Part shown: positions 23,331-33,199 of the stretch, in pieces
Layout: the number at the start of each line of letters is the position of its first letter
Numbering within the stretch: the stretch's first letter is position 1
Source: Prosopocoilus inquinatus
Lineage: Eukaryota; Arthropoda; Insecta; Coleoptera; Lucanidae
Length of the DNA stretch: 64,000 bases
Reading direction: 5' to 3'
NCBI GenBank assembly: GCA_036172665.1
Contig: CM069872.1
Coordinates: forward strand, 49,214,101-49,278,100
Program-made: the position numbers and the translations under genes
The notes under the pieces: model-generated
What the model saw: only the letters and a program-made list of their open reading frames with translations
What the model was told of the DNA's origin: nothing
The model's database searches: none

Positions 23331-25472
23331 ATGGATTATAACTCATTTAAAGACGAGCTTGAAATTTTACCCTTTAATATTATATTTGACATGGATAATA
23401 TTAACGACATGGTCGAGCATTTTAACGCTTTACTACAATATATTTTTGATAAATATGTACCGCAAAAAACAGTTCGCATCAGTAAAAGGAAAGCACCTTG
23501 GTTAACTGACAATATCAAACTCATGATACGACTCAGAGAAGAAGCTCATAAGCGTTATAAGTCTAGCCGTAGAACTGAGCACTTCCAATACTATAAATCT
23601 TTAAGAAATTTAACAAACACAGCTATAAAAAAAGAAAAAGTAGCTTATGCTAAATTCAGGCTTCAAAAATCCAATGCTAAAACATTATGGAAAGATCTTA
23701 AAGATCTTAATATTCATAACAACACTGTGAAACATACTCCCCTGCCGGAAAATCTGACAGATGTAAATGAAATTAACGATTATTTTGTAAATGCAAACAG
23801 TTCTTTAAACATTCCCCATCCTGAAACCATCAGTTTTTATAATTACAATAGACTTTTTCCTAAATCTGAGGAATTTACTTTTCACTCTACAAGTGAAGAT
23901 GAAGTTTCTAAAATGTTACATTCAATTTCTTCTAATGCAATTGGTAATGACTGTATAAGCATTCGAATGCTGCTCCTATGTTGTCCATTTATTCTGCCTT
24001 TTCTTACATTTATTTTAAACTATTGCATTACTAATAATGTCTACCCAGTAGCCTGGAAATTGGCACATGTAATTCCTTTACCCAAATCTCAACATCCTGT
24101 TGATTTCAAAGACCTGAGACCTATTAGTATCCTTCCAACTGTGTCAAAGGTCTTGGAAAAGGTAATGAATACACAGATAAGAGCTTACTTGGACAAGTAT
24201 AACATTTTACCAATGAACCAATCTGGATTTCGCCCCAATCATAGCTGCACAACAGTTCTAACTGATGTAATAGATGATATTTTGACTGCAGCCGATAAGA
24301 ATGAATTAACAGCATTGATTTTACTTGACTATTCCAAGGCTTTTGACACAGTTAATCACGAAATTCTTGTTGCCATTCTACACTATATAGGTTTCAGTGT
24401 CACTGCAACAAATTTTATTTTTGATTATTTATGCAATAGGAAACAAAAAGTTTTTCTTAACAATTGTTACTCAATGCCGTTAACCCTGACTTCTGGAGTA
24501 CCACAAGGTTCTATCTTAGGTCCATTGCTCTTTACAATCTATACCTTTAATTTAAAAAATTGCCTAACTCACTGTAAAAGTCACTATTATGCAGATGATG
24601 CGCAGATTTATTATTCCTTTGCTCCGGACAATGCAGCTGCTGCAAATGATCATATAAATTCCGATTTAGAAAAACTAGTGGAAACTTCAAAAAATCATTG
24701 TTTGCAATTAAATCCAAAAAAAACTGTTGCCTTACTCTTTGGGAGGTTGCTTAGTCAGAAGCTGTATGAAAATTGCTTATCTATTACTGTTAATAATGTA
24801 CCTATCAATTTTATAAAACATGCCAGGAATCTGGGGCTTATAGTTGACTCTGAATTAAGATTTAGTAAACATATTGAACAGTGCATTAGAAGTGCCTACA
24901 GTAGCCTAAAATTGCTCTACAGTAACAGATCATATTTAAGTAAAAAATTAAGAACTTTTCTCTGTGAGTCCCTAGTTCTGTCAAAATTTTCGTTTGCTGA
25001 TGTGGTTTACGGCTCTTGCTTAAATGCTGCTACTATTAGACGTATACAGTGTGTGCAAAATTCGGGTGTTAGATTTATTTGTGGGTTAAAGAGGAGGGAC
25101 CATGTTACGCACCATTTGAATGAACTTGGAATTCTTAATATGTTAAATAGACGAAAATTACATATCAACTCTTTTTACTTAAATATTATACGAATAAAAT
25201 CTCCACCCTATTTACATAATAAAATACGCTTCAGAACTGACATACATAATATTAATATAAGGCATAAAAACGTAATTACTCCTCCCGCACACAAAACTGC
25301 TCTATATGAGCGCTCTTTTACTTTTAATATATCATCGCACTATAACTCTATACCTAATGAGTTTAAATGTCTTAGCAAATTTAATTTTAAATTGAAATAC
25401 AAAAATTATCTGCTCGAGTCACAGAGGTCTGGGGGGGGGATGTCTTCGCTGAGTTGGGATAGTTGTTTTTAA
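23331..25472 (+). CDS. Reverse transcriptase of Jockey/CR1-like retrotransposon
   Basis: This is a 713-residue frame encoding the RNA-dependent DNA polymerase of a non-LTR retrotransposon, which copies its RNA at a nicked chromosomal target. RT motifs appear in order: DLRPISILPTVSK near residue 261; LLDYSKAFDTVNH with the first catalytic Asp at about 333; SGVPQGSILGPLL near 388; YADD at about 420-423 with the catalytic Asp pair; and LQLNPKKT and NLGLIVDSELRF after it. The thumb and C-terminal region follow (IRRIQCVQNSGVRFICGL, then PAHKTALYERSF). The upstream endonuclease is nearly all missing and a stop separates its remnant, so the ATG at 23331 is only the first in the open part. The catalytic residues are intact, so the insertion is young, but on its own it is unlikely to be autonomous. 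Confidence 0.9.
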   Translation: MDYNSFKDELEILPFNIIFDMDNINDMVEHFNALLQYIFDKYVPQKTVRISKRKAPWLTDNIKLMIRLREEAHKRYKSSRRTEHFQYYKSLRNLTNTAIKKEKVAYAKFRLQKSNAKTLWKDLKDLNIHNNTVKHTPLPENLTDVNEINDYFVNANSSLNIPHPETISFYNYNRLFPKSEEFTFHSTSEDEVSKMLHSISSNAIGNDCISIRMLLLCCPFILPFLTFILNYCITNNVYPVAWKLAHVIPLPKSQHPVDFKDLRPISILPTVSKVLEKVMNTQIRAYLDKYNILPMNQSGFRPNHSCTTVLTDVIDDILTAADKNELTALILLDYSKAFDTVNHEILVAILHYIGFSVTATNFIFDYLCNRKQKVFLNNCYSMPLTLTSGVPQGSILGPLLFTIYTFNLKNCLTHCKSHYYADDAQIYYSFAPDNAAAANDHINSDLEKLVETSKNHCLQLNPKKTVALLFGRLLSQKLYENCLSITVNNVPINFIKHARNLGLIVDSELRFSKHIEQCIRSAYSSLKLLYSNRSYLSKKLRTFLCESLVLSKFSFADVVYGSCLNAATIRRIQCVQNSGVRFICGLKRRDHVTHHLNELGILNMLNRRKLHINSFYLNIIRIKSPPYLHNKIRFRTDIHNINIRHKNVITPPAHKTALYERSFTFNISSHYNSIPNEFKCLSKFNFKLKYKNYLLESQRSGGGMSSLSWDSCF

Positions 25473-25752
25473 TCTGCATGCTGATTTAAATTCTGTGCCT
25501 GCTTGGAGTGCTTTCATCTGTACATATATATATATATTTATAACTCTTTCTCAATTTATCCTAAGGTCAGAGGAAACGGACTTGGTACTTGATTTGGCAT
25601 TTATTTATTTTTTTTTTTATCTGCTTATGATAGTTTATTACTACAGTGCTTCTGTTAAGGTAACAGCTGTAAGGTATAATTACTGTTTGCTCACTCACAG
25701 CTTCACTTTAAATATTACCTTTTGTATTGTCCAATAAGGTTAAGTGGTAGAG

Positions 25753-25778
25753 CAATCTGTGACTTCGGCCACAGATTG
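25753..25778 (+). promoter_or_regulatory. UUCG-capped hairpin in retrotransposon 3' UTR
   Basis: caatctgtg (25753-25761) is the exact complement of cacagattg (25770-25778). The loop acttcggc closes with one C-G pair around UUCG after an A-C mismatch. cUUCGg is an unusually stable tetraloop in RNA. Non-LTR reverse transcriptases often recognise 3' UTR structure, so this may be a template recognition element (inference). Confidence 0.7.
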
Positions 25779-25905
25779 AACTTCGCCTTTTGTCCCATAG
25801 TTACAACTTTTATTGTATATATAACATTGTTCTATATATTCCTGTCAAATGTGTATGGGACAATAAAGACATTTATTATTATTATTATTATTATTATTAA
25901 TATTG

Positions 25906-26306
25906 TTCTAAGATTCTATTTTTAGATAGAATTGGCGAAAGCTCCCTCGCAGCAACTGTTTCGTTTATGATTCTAAATCGACACGGAAAGCTCTGTTTTA
26001 GATTCAGTTATTACGGTTGAAAATTTCGTTTCCTAAAACGCAAAATATCATCTCAGCTCCATTCATCTAAAGAGACCGCTGAACATCTGCAGGTATTGCG
26101 TTTGTTTATCCCACAGGTAAATGTGTTGTGGTGCTTTGAAAAACAAAGGCTGCCGACATGCAACTCGTCTCGCTATCGATTTGACTCTTTGCTTTGCATT
26201 CGTTTTAAAATAATCCGGCCATAAAATAGTGTAAAATTCTCGATGCATCGACACTCCTCTGTGGTTTCTAAATAATAATATCGTTCCGAGTTTCTATTTT
26301 TAGAAT
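25906..26306. repeat. Tandem repeat unit 5, after the retrotransposon
   Basis: gcgaaagct is at 25935, followed by the same internal phrases as units 1 to 4, through taataatatcg at about 26282. It closes the 385-bp array. Confidence 0.85.
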
Positions 26307-27229
26307 GAATTGCATCATCTTTTGTAAACGTTCGCTCAAGCAGATAGGCAGAAGCAAATGTACAGTCAGTATTAGTGATATTATACAAACAGGAAGCGCT
26401 CCTTACTTATCCTTGTCTTCCATTTTATTCTAGGTTTTCAACAACAATTCTTCGTTTTCCTGCTTGCGTTTGTATAGGTACCATTTTCCAAACTTGCAGG
26501 AACCATTTAACCTTCCCCCCCCACCCTCACACACACAATTTGAACACTAATCACGTGTAAATTGCAAGCAATCGACTGGCGGATAGCTATTAGCCTTAAT
26601 AAATTCGATTACCTTCCCTTTTTTTTTTTTTTTAATTATAACGACGAGTGCCAATTTGCGCCGAAATTCCCTTTCGCTTCGGGGGACGGTTTTAAAAGTA
26701 CGATTTCGTGTCGTCGCCCGTTGTTACGTTGGCAACAATAAATCTGGTGATTTAAAGCGCGAACGCCGTTGTCAACGCCAAATCATGTTAACAAATAATG
26801 CCTGCTCGCGGAACTATATGAACGGTTTGTACAGTGTCGCGTTAAACAGTGGCCATTAATTAGAAGCGCCGGCACAATAAAAGCGGATCGATGAGTTGCA
26901 TACAACGCCCTCTGTGAAGTGCATCCAATCGTCGCGCGTATAGTTTGTTTTTGGATGGGGGATTTAGCTCGGTTTATTTTCGAGTTGGTCCATTGAAGGG
27001 CACAGTTTCGGTCGGGTCGAAAATGTATGTTTTCGAGTGTTTAATTCGGAAATAATAAACAGCTATTGCCAACTTGAATACAATCAAATCAAAAACGAAC
27101 CATACGTACTACAAAAATACGTAAAAACCAACAATCAAATTAAATTGTTTGGTTTTAAAATATACCAATCGTTAATGCACGCTGAATATCTCTTAATTTA
27201 ATTTAGTTTTCTGCGTTTGCAACGGTCTA
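26307..27229. other. Noncoding DNA
   Basis: Positions 26640-27010 are GC-richer and unrepetitive. A poly-T run lies at 26620. No gene is recognised. Confidence 0.4.
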
Positions 27230-27661
27230 CAGCGCCATCTCTGAGCTGGTAGCAGAAATTTTATGGACTCTACAATCTACTTCGTAATTTTGGCTATTAT
27301 TATCAGTTCTTCGTTTATTTTTGTATCCCACGTGACAGTTGGATAAAATTCAGGAAGCCATTAGTTTACTGTGGAAAACTAAAAACTACGTTAAAGCTGC
27401 CTCAGGTCTGCCATCCATATGTATCTTTAAGTGTTTTAACTAGCAGGGAGGAACTTGGTCACGTGGGATACAATCAATCACAAAAACCCTGTATTATGGC
27501 TTAACATTTTTTTTGCAAATAAGAGAACGAGGAATTTATTCAAGTACTCAAGAAGCCATACACTCATGGTTAAATTATTTAGAACGCCATCTCTGATCCA
27601 AATTTCAGTCACATCCTCTAACAGTCGTGTAGTTGCTAGTGATGATGAAAGATGGCGCTAA
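27230..27661. mobile_element. Possible DNA transposon remnant with AGCGCCATCT ends
   Basis: agcgccatct at 27230 and agatggcgct at 27651 are inverted. A second, inner inverted pair, gtatcccacgtgac (27328) and gtcacgtgggatac (27457), lies inside. agaacgccatctctgatcc (27580) repeats the left end in direct orientation. No target duplication is certain, so the element status is tentative. Confidence 0.35.
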
Positions 27662-28185
27662 AGCACTTTGAATTTGAATCATTATTATTATGAGCGGAAT
27701 TTTCTTTCTCTCTCCGAAACATTAGCTTAGACTTTAAAGAAAGGTACACCTAACTGAAAGGGGTCATAAGCGGTTCTAAAAAGTTAAATTTCCTTTTCTT
27801 GCGTTAGCATTTTTCGCCGCCGGTCGGTCGCCTTTTAATTTAAACTTTTTCCACGGCGTGGCGCGGCGGCGGCGTCGAGTTTGCTTTCCGGATAAGTTTT
27901 GTCCGGCAAACTTGATTTCCGTTAACGAAGTCTGCGCTAATTTTGTTTGGCCAGCGTAATAATGTTTGCTGCAATGCGTTTAATACGGCGAGAGCAGCAC
28001 TCCGGGGCCAGGTCAGTGCCTGAGCAAACTTTGCTGAAATCACTTCCGTGAAAGATTTATTATTGGGCTAACCGAAACACATTTGTGCAGTACACACTCT
28101 GTACTCTAATACGATCAGCAGTTAAGACTTATTTACGTAATGTAATAATAAATCATAAATAACTACACTCAAGAAGGCATTAACT
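27662..28185. other. Noncoding DNA
   Basis: This is a GC-richer stretch (27800-28050) without transposon ends. The minus-strand frame there shows no domain. Confidence 0.4.
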
Positions 28186-28190
28186 GAATT

Positions 28191-28250
28191 AGTGAGATTC
28201 GAACTCGAATCTTCGGGTGCCCTGCTATTGAGCTATTGTGACGTAGAAGC
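28191..28250 (-). other. tRNA-like segment, possible SINE head
   Basis: On the minus strand TAGCTCAATAGCAGGGCA resembles a D arm and A box, and AGTTCGAATCT resembles a B box (GGTTCGANTCC). The gap between them is too short for a complete anticodon arm, so it is not a functional tRNA. It could be the Pol III promoter part of a SINE or a decayed tRNA pseudogene. Confidence 0.3.
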
Positions 28251-29637
28251 TCGAACGCAATCTCCAAACATGAAAGAAAATAATTGTTTTTTTTTTCTAC
28301 CACATTCAATTAGTTCAGTTACATTTACTTATAGGTACTAAAAAGGTAATGGGAAAGTAATAAATACTTGTATGTAGAGATGTGTATGTGTAAGTTTAAA
28401 TGAAACGGCAGCGAAAGGTCGAGGGAGTTATATGAAAAGCGCGAAAACACGAGTTTCCTGGGTTTCCTACTTCCCACATAATTATTGTAAAAGCTGCGAA
28501 CATGATTTTGTACTTCGCTTTACAAGCCCCGAGTCCGAGCTTATTTGTAGACACTATCGTCTAGTGTCAATAAACGACCGGATTCTCTTACTTTCGAAGC
28601 ACGTGTTGCAAGAATTTATTGCAAAAAAATTCCTCTTATGCCTGGTTAAGAATTGTCTTGTTGTCAAAAAAATAATAATAACTTTAAGGGAAAGTTTTCA
28701 GTCATATATTTTCCTTTGACAATAAAAGAATTAACTTCGAGGGAAAGTTTTTGTATACGGTACGATATATGTCCTCTGACAATAAAAAAAAATTATTAAA
28801 TTTTAAGAAAAACTTCTTAGACGGTATGATAATAAAAAGAAAGATGTGATTTCTTACTCATCTGATCTGATACTTGACATGAGGAAGCTCATCTCTCTCA
28901 CACAGAGATTTCTGGCTACAATATTCATTTCCTCGACCACGATCAACGCAGAAATCTTCATGGCTCAAACATTTAATTTCCTCATACGACAAACGCAGAA
29001 TTCCTCCAAACGACAAACGCAAAAAGTATTCTCGACTCCAATATTCATTCCTTTAAAGCAACGCAAAATCTTCACGGCCCCAACCCTTCACGACAACGCA
29101 AAATCTGGCAATATCCTTATGCAACTTCGCATAAATGACAGACTGCTTCGTCCGAATCATAGAAAAGGCTAGTTTTTCTGAACGGAAACGTGAGCTGAAC
29201 ACGTGCTTGTGTGTAAATGTTGTGCGGCGGGGAAGAAACTTAACCGGAACGATACCGTAGTACATACGATGAATCATGGTTCAAGTGGGAGATCTACGAA
29301 GCCTCCAGACTCAACAGAATTGCACAAATTGCATTCGCAAACAACAAATTGCATTCGGCAAAATGGAAACACCGGAATCACAATGTCGTGAGATGAACTC
29401 TAAAGGGGCGGATAATACGTCACTGAAAACACTACGTAATTTCCGCTTACGTCAAAAAAAGAATCGATAAATATGTTTCTTATTTTGCACTAGTGCCACT
29501 CAAAATATCTTCATCTCGTGTTAATGTATAAGGTTAGAACAAGACACAAATACTTTAGTTTACAGGATAACAAAACAGACCTATTGATTTATTTGACAGC
29601 TAGCGACGGCTAATGATTAACTTCTTAAATTAAATCC
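28251..29637. other. Noncoding DNA with short tandem repeats
   Basis: Three diverged copies of a unit of about 60 bp (gggaaagtttt, then gacaataaaa) lie at 28688-28840. Short cgacaaacgcaaa phrases repeat at 28985-29105. Frames are short and unrecognised. Confidence 0.45.
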
Positions 29638-29900
29638 GTACAAGTCGAATCTCGATTTTCTTTGTGAGTAGCGTTCTGGTTTTCGAAAAACAGCCAGAAA
29701 TCGATTTTCCAATATGTGTTTTCCGCGGTTGCTCGAATGGCGTTTCACCTGCATTTTCAGAATTGTCTTCGCCCTTTTCTCTCTTTTCGGTTTTTACGCT
29801 CCCCGGATTTCAAATAGAACGAAAATTTTACTTGCGATAATATCTGAAATAAAAATGCCCAAACTTTTAAATATAATGCTTCAGAATATATAAAAATTTA
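29638..29900. repeat. Dispersed repeat related to the 22-kb insertion
   Basis: gtacaagtcgaatctcgatt, ctttgtgagtagcgt and tgctcgaatggcg correspond in order to 22081-22110, 22226-22235 and 22288-22302. This copy lacks the MITE seen there. Confidence 0.6.
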
Positions 29901-30310
29901 GTTTACAGTATAGTTTAGAAATAATTTAAATACAAAAATATAGGAGTATTAAAAAGAATCACAAAAGTTTTTAATATAGTGAAATTTAGTCCACAGTATA
30001 GTTACATAAAAAAATTAATTTGAATACGAACAATTTTCTTAATTAATGAAAGGGATAATTGTAATTACGATGCTACCATAGGTTTTCGAAGGGAAACACC
30101 AAACTATTAACAATATTTACTAAAAGAAAATCGAACTTGTTCCACATAATAAATAAAAGGTAAGAAATGAGCGAAGGCTGTGGAAATTCTTCCAGGCTTG
30201 GAACTGTGTACGCAAATTAAAACCTTGCCTTAAGCCGAAAAGGATGTATTAAAACCTTGTCTTAAGCCCAAAAGGATGTATTAGAAAGTATTTATTTTTT
30301 TTTAATAAGA
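29901..30310. other. AT-rich noncoding DNA with one short tandem repeat
   Basis: ttaaaaccttg.cttaagcc.aaaaggatgtatta occurs twice in a row at about 30219-30284 (33-bp unit). Nothing else is recognised. Confidence 0.5.
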
Positions 30311-30590
30311 GAAAGAAATACTTGCCGTTCCATCTACGTTGGCCAAATTGGTCATTCTCTGCAGATTAGAGTTAATGAATATTTGCGATCATTACGTTTA
30401 GAAAAAAACGATTCTACCTTTACCAACCAACTACTCGTTGATACTCCATTTAATATTACTTCACAACCTTCCAAAAGGGAAAACCCTTAGTATCTCCGAG
30501 CAAATGGAAATTTTTCTGCACGACAATTTCCACTCGGTTCTTCATCTTAACGAGCAAACAGGAATAATTTTTTCCGATCTATGCATTGGC
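30311..30590 (+). pseudogene. Penelope-like GIY-YIG endonuclease fragment
   Basis: Frame one from about 30317 reads CRSIYVGQIGHSLQIR, then EYLRSLRLEKNDSTF. This matches the start of a GIY-YIG nuclease domain: SIY and YVG stand for GIY and YIG, and the Gln, Arg and His/Tyr-leucine helix follow. Near 30450-30460 the frame shifts, and the second frame continues HLILLHNLPKGKTLSISE, then EIFLHDN and LNEQTGI. That order (L-LL-LPKGK, LE-EIYLH, LNEQT) is typical of the end of the Penelope-like element protein, where the nuclease follows the RT. The RT itself is not visible. The fragment is dead but shows that Penelope-like elements inserted in this locus, which is the known genomic partner of the hammerheads found here. 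Confidence 0.75.
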
Positions 30591-31235
30591 AACATTGCAG
30601 TTGACCTGTCCCCCCGCACCCCCCATTCCCTTCCGCCCATCAGTCACACTGTTGATTTTTGTTCTGCGTTTTGTTCGTCCTCTGCGAAGAGTGTTCCCTT
30701 TTGCCTATTGTAAGTAATTTTAGTGTTTGTTTAAAATTGTATTTTGTGATCGTAACTTGTACAGTCGCGAGCATTAAATTTTGGTCGTCACTGTCAACCG
30801 AAATGTTAGTTTTAACTCCAAGAATGAATTTTTTCAGAAAAATTTTGTTATATTTTACCAAACAAGGGTCGAAAGTAAATTACATTGTCTCCAGTATTCA
30901 AAATTAAGGCATCAGTCCTTTTACTTTTAATTAAATACATGTCAAGTACAAATCTTTGACAATCAGAGACGACCGAAATTTATTGCTCGAGACTGTACCT
31001 ACTTTTTAGTTACGAACTTGAGCTTGACAATGTTTTCAAAATCGCAATCTAATACTTTCTTCCTGAAGGACTGGAGGTTATTGTTAGTGGTTGTTTGGTT
31101 GCAGACGGTGGTTGGATGGTTTTCTTAACGACCAAACACGTAGTATGGATAATTTTTCCAATCTATACATTGCCAACATTGCAGTTGTCCTCTCCCTCGA
31201 CCTCCCTCCCCCACCTCCCTTCCCTCCCACTCCGA
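30540..31235. repeat. Direct repeat pair after the Penelope-like fragment
   Basis: aataattttttccgatctatgcattggcaacattgcagttg (30562-30602), then a C-rich tract, is repeated with changes at 31148-31190, then a cctccctccc tract. The spacing is about 585 bp. The first copy overlaps the end of the Penelope-like frame, so the second is probably another 3' fragment of the same family. Confidence 0.6.
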
Positions 31236-31674
31236 ATGAAATTTTGAAATATTAACTAAATAAAAAATTCAAGCTTACAAAAATAAATAAATTCCACTGC
31301 AATTATAGCGTTGAATTGAAAAAAAATGGTTTAGGAGAAAAAGGCGAATATCAAGTATCAAATAAAAGAAGCCTAACCTACCAACTCAACAATACTGAGT
31401 TTCTCGAAACATAGAATTTAAATTAAGTTAATGAAATAGAAAAAAATTCGGTTACGATTAAATTGATTGCAAAAACAAATACGCCGTGAAGAATTGGTTT
31501 CTTCATTCGCGAAATTAATTTCAAACTAAAAGAAAATCAAATTAAAAAAAATTCAACGAGGAACACGACCCGTAATAAATTATTATGTCGAGAGGCTTGA
31601 TTCGAAGAACTAGAACTTGTACGCCCCCGCACTACTTAAGCACTTTTCACCTCCCTGATTTGTAAAAAGAGGGG
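31236..31674. other. AT-rich noncoding DNA
   Basis: No gene or repeat is recognised. Confidence 0.4.
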
Positions 31675-31840
31675 GACATTGGATGTTGCATTTGCTATGC
31701 ATAAAAAATCCTTAATCGTGTGCATAATTAGGGGTAATACGGCGGCTTCCGTACGCTCTATCTGATTCTTTTGCGCACGTGCGCCGCGCGCCGCTCGTCG
31801 CATGCAAAATTCCCGGAAATTTAGCTTCGCTTACTTGGAT
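31675..31840. repeat. Left copy of a segmental duplication
   Basis: gttgcatttgctatgcataa, ggggtaata and gcttccgtacgctc are repeated at 33209-33290, with weaker similarity continuing to about 31850 and 33345. The pair brackets about 1.4 kb of Penelope-like and T-rich repeat sequence. Confidence 0.65.
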
Positions 31841-32229
31841 TGAATGGAATTAGGTTGAATGCAATTAGATTGGGTTAGCATTCGAAATCTTTTTTCGCTT
31901 ATTTTTTTTACTTTAATTTTCTTTATTGTTTTTTTTTATTTTTATTTTTTTGCTTGGGTGGAATAGAATCAAGGTCAGTTACCAAGTCGAGTCGAGTTTA
32001 ATTGACCGAACTGCACTATATTCGTTCATTGTATTGACTGGAATTAAGTTGAGTGCAGTTAGATGGAGTTAGCATCTAAATTTTTTCTCGCTTAATGTTT
32101 TTACTTTAATTTTTTTATTGTCTTTGTTTTATTTTTAATTTTTTGCTTGGGTCGAATAGAATCAAGGCCAGTTGTTGAGTCGAGTTTAATTGACCGTGAC
32201 ATTGATCGAACTTCACTATAATCGTTTAT
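31841..32229. repeat. Two tandem copies of a 194-bp T-rich unit
   Basis: Units start at 31841 (tgaatggaattaggttga) and 32035 (tgactggaattaagttga). Both contain gttagcat, a long poly-T tract, tttttgcttgggt and gagtttaattgaccg. Confidence 0.75.
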
Positions 32230-32271
32230 TAATGTCTTGCATCTTTAATTTTTTGAATTTTTCTTTTTGGG

Positions 32272-32330
32272 GCTTTCTCAGCCGGAGAAGTCCCAAATAG
32301 GGCTGAAACAGCTGTACAGAGGCTGCTCGA
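32272..32330 (+). ncRNA. Decayed hammerhead ribozyme copy
   Basis: Stem II AGUCC with GGGCU, the GAAA strand (32305-32308), ACAGCUGU and the stem I 3' strand CAGAGGCUGCUCGA are kept and match the 42920-42984 copy. The first core strand reads CCGGAGA (32282-32288) instead of CUGANGA, with two changed invariant bases, so it should not cleave. The upstream half of stem I is also lost. Confidence 0.7.
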
Positions 32331-33023
32331 GGTTTTCACTGCAATCAAAAACGATTTGCAACAAAAATCTTTAAAACTTTCATTATGCTTTGACAGCAAG
32401 CATGGCCGCCTTACATGGGGTGATTTATTATGTAGCAAACCCGTTTCAATTTGTCAATCCTTATGCAATGTTAGGTCAGAAAGCGATCGTAGGTTGTCGC
32501 TGTTTTATCTATTTAATTTTTTGCTTTAATTAAATACAGTTAGGTGGAATTTATTTGAGTTGAGTTCACCTTGAGATTTGTTGGGCTTCATTTTAATATT
32601 TTTTTAATTTAATTTTTTAATATGTCTTTTTCTTTAATTTTCTACGTTCAATTGGATTTAACTGTATGGAAATTCAAAGTTTTTTTTGTCTAGTTTGGTT
32701 GGCCTTGAGTTTGAGTTTGTCCTGCGCTTTAATCATTTTTTTTTAATTAACCTATTTCGGCGCCCCTCTTGCATCGACGTCCTCATGCCTTGCTTACCAT
32801 GCATACCGCCGCCTTCCACCGGCCCTGATTTCTGCAATCGTCTTGAATCGTCTTGAACAAATTTGAAGGCCCAGTTTGTAGCATGCAGAGTTCGCACTCA
32901 TCGGGAAAACTAAACGGGAGAAGTCAGAGAATTGAGAAGAAAAGTTTCACAATGTCGAGAAAAGTCACGGAATTGCAAAACTCAATGAAAATAATTGGAG
33001 AAAACACGAATTATTTGAATAGG
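32331..33023. repeat. Hammerhead-associated repeat module and T-rich DNA
   Basis: Positions 32438-32510 (gtttcaatttgtcaatcc, then gcgatcgtaggttgtcgctg) recur inverted at 33023-33090 and in part at 38113-38145 and 43017-43050. Positions 32900-33010 (acgggagaagtcagagaatt, caatgtcgagaaaagtcac) recur at 40670-40760. Confidence 0.6.
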
Positions 33024-33090
33024 TAAACAGCGACATCCTACGATTGCTTTTTGACTTGACACTGCAGTAGGATAGACAAATTGAAGTGGG
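33023..33090 (-). repeat. Hammerhead-associated module, inverted copy
   Basis: On the minus strand it reads caatcgtaggatgtcgctgt, matching 32482-32503. It lies immediately 5' of the decayed hammerhead on the plus strand, the same relative layout as at 42920-43050. Confidence 0.65.
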
Positions 33091-33101
33091 TTTTGGAAAT
33101 T

Positions 33102-33166
33102 TCGAGTTACGTTTCTGCTTAAGAAGCCCCAGACAGGGCTGAAACAGCTGTGCAGAGGCTGTTCGA
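33102..33166 (+). ncRNA. Decayed hammerhead ribozyme copy
   Basis: The outer stem I UCGAGU (33102-33107) pairs with GUUCGA (33161-33166) using two G-U pairs. Stem II AGCCC pairs with GGGCU. GAAA is at 33141-33144. The first core strand is CUUAAGA (33118-33124), so invariant G5 is replaced by U. The cleavage triplet is GUG instead of NUH. Both changes predict no activity. Confidence 0.75.
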
Positions 33167-33199
33167 GATTTGCAACAAAATTTTTTTGCACATTATTTG

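Larger units (their letters stand above)
23216..25905 (+). mobile_element. Jockey/CR1-like non-LTR retrotransposon, 5'-truncated
   Basis: The element begins inside the end of an endonuclease domain: in the same frame as the RT, 23244-23276 encodes ISDHELIWAVFQ, which holds the SDH motif of APE-type endonucleases. A TAA at 23286-23288 interrupts before the long frame. The RT frame is followed by a 3' UTR of about 400 bp with a strong hairpin (25753-25778) and an (ATT)n tail at 25874-25905. It sits exactly between unit 4 and unit 5 of the 385-bp array, with aatatt present on both sides as a possible target duplication. Confidence 0.9.

Noticed and set aside
25744..25790. gtggtagagca followed by a hairpin, tRNA-like
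   Set aside because: It lies in the retrotransposon 3' UTR, has no T arm or acceptor stem, and the hairpin is better explained as a UUCG-capped element.
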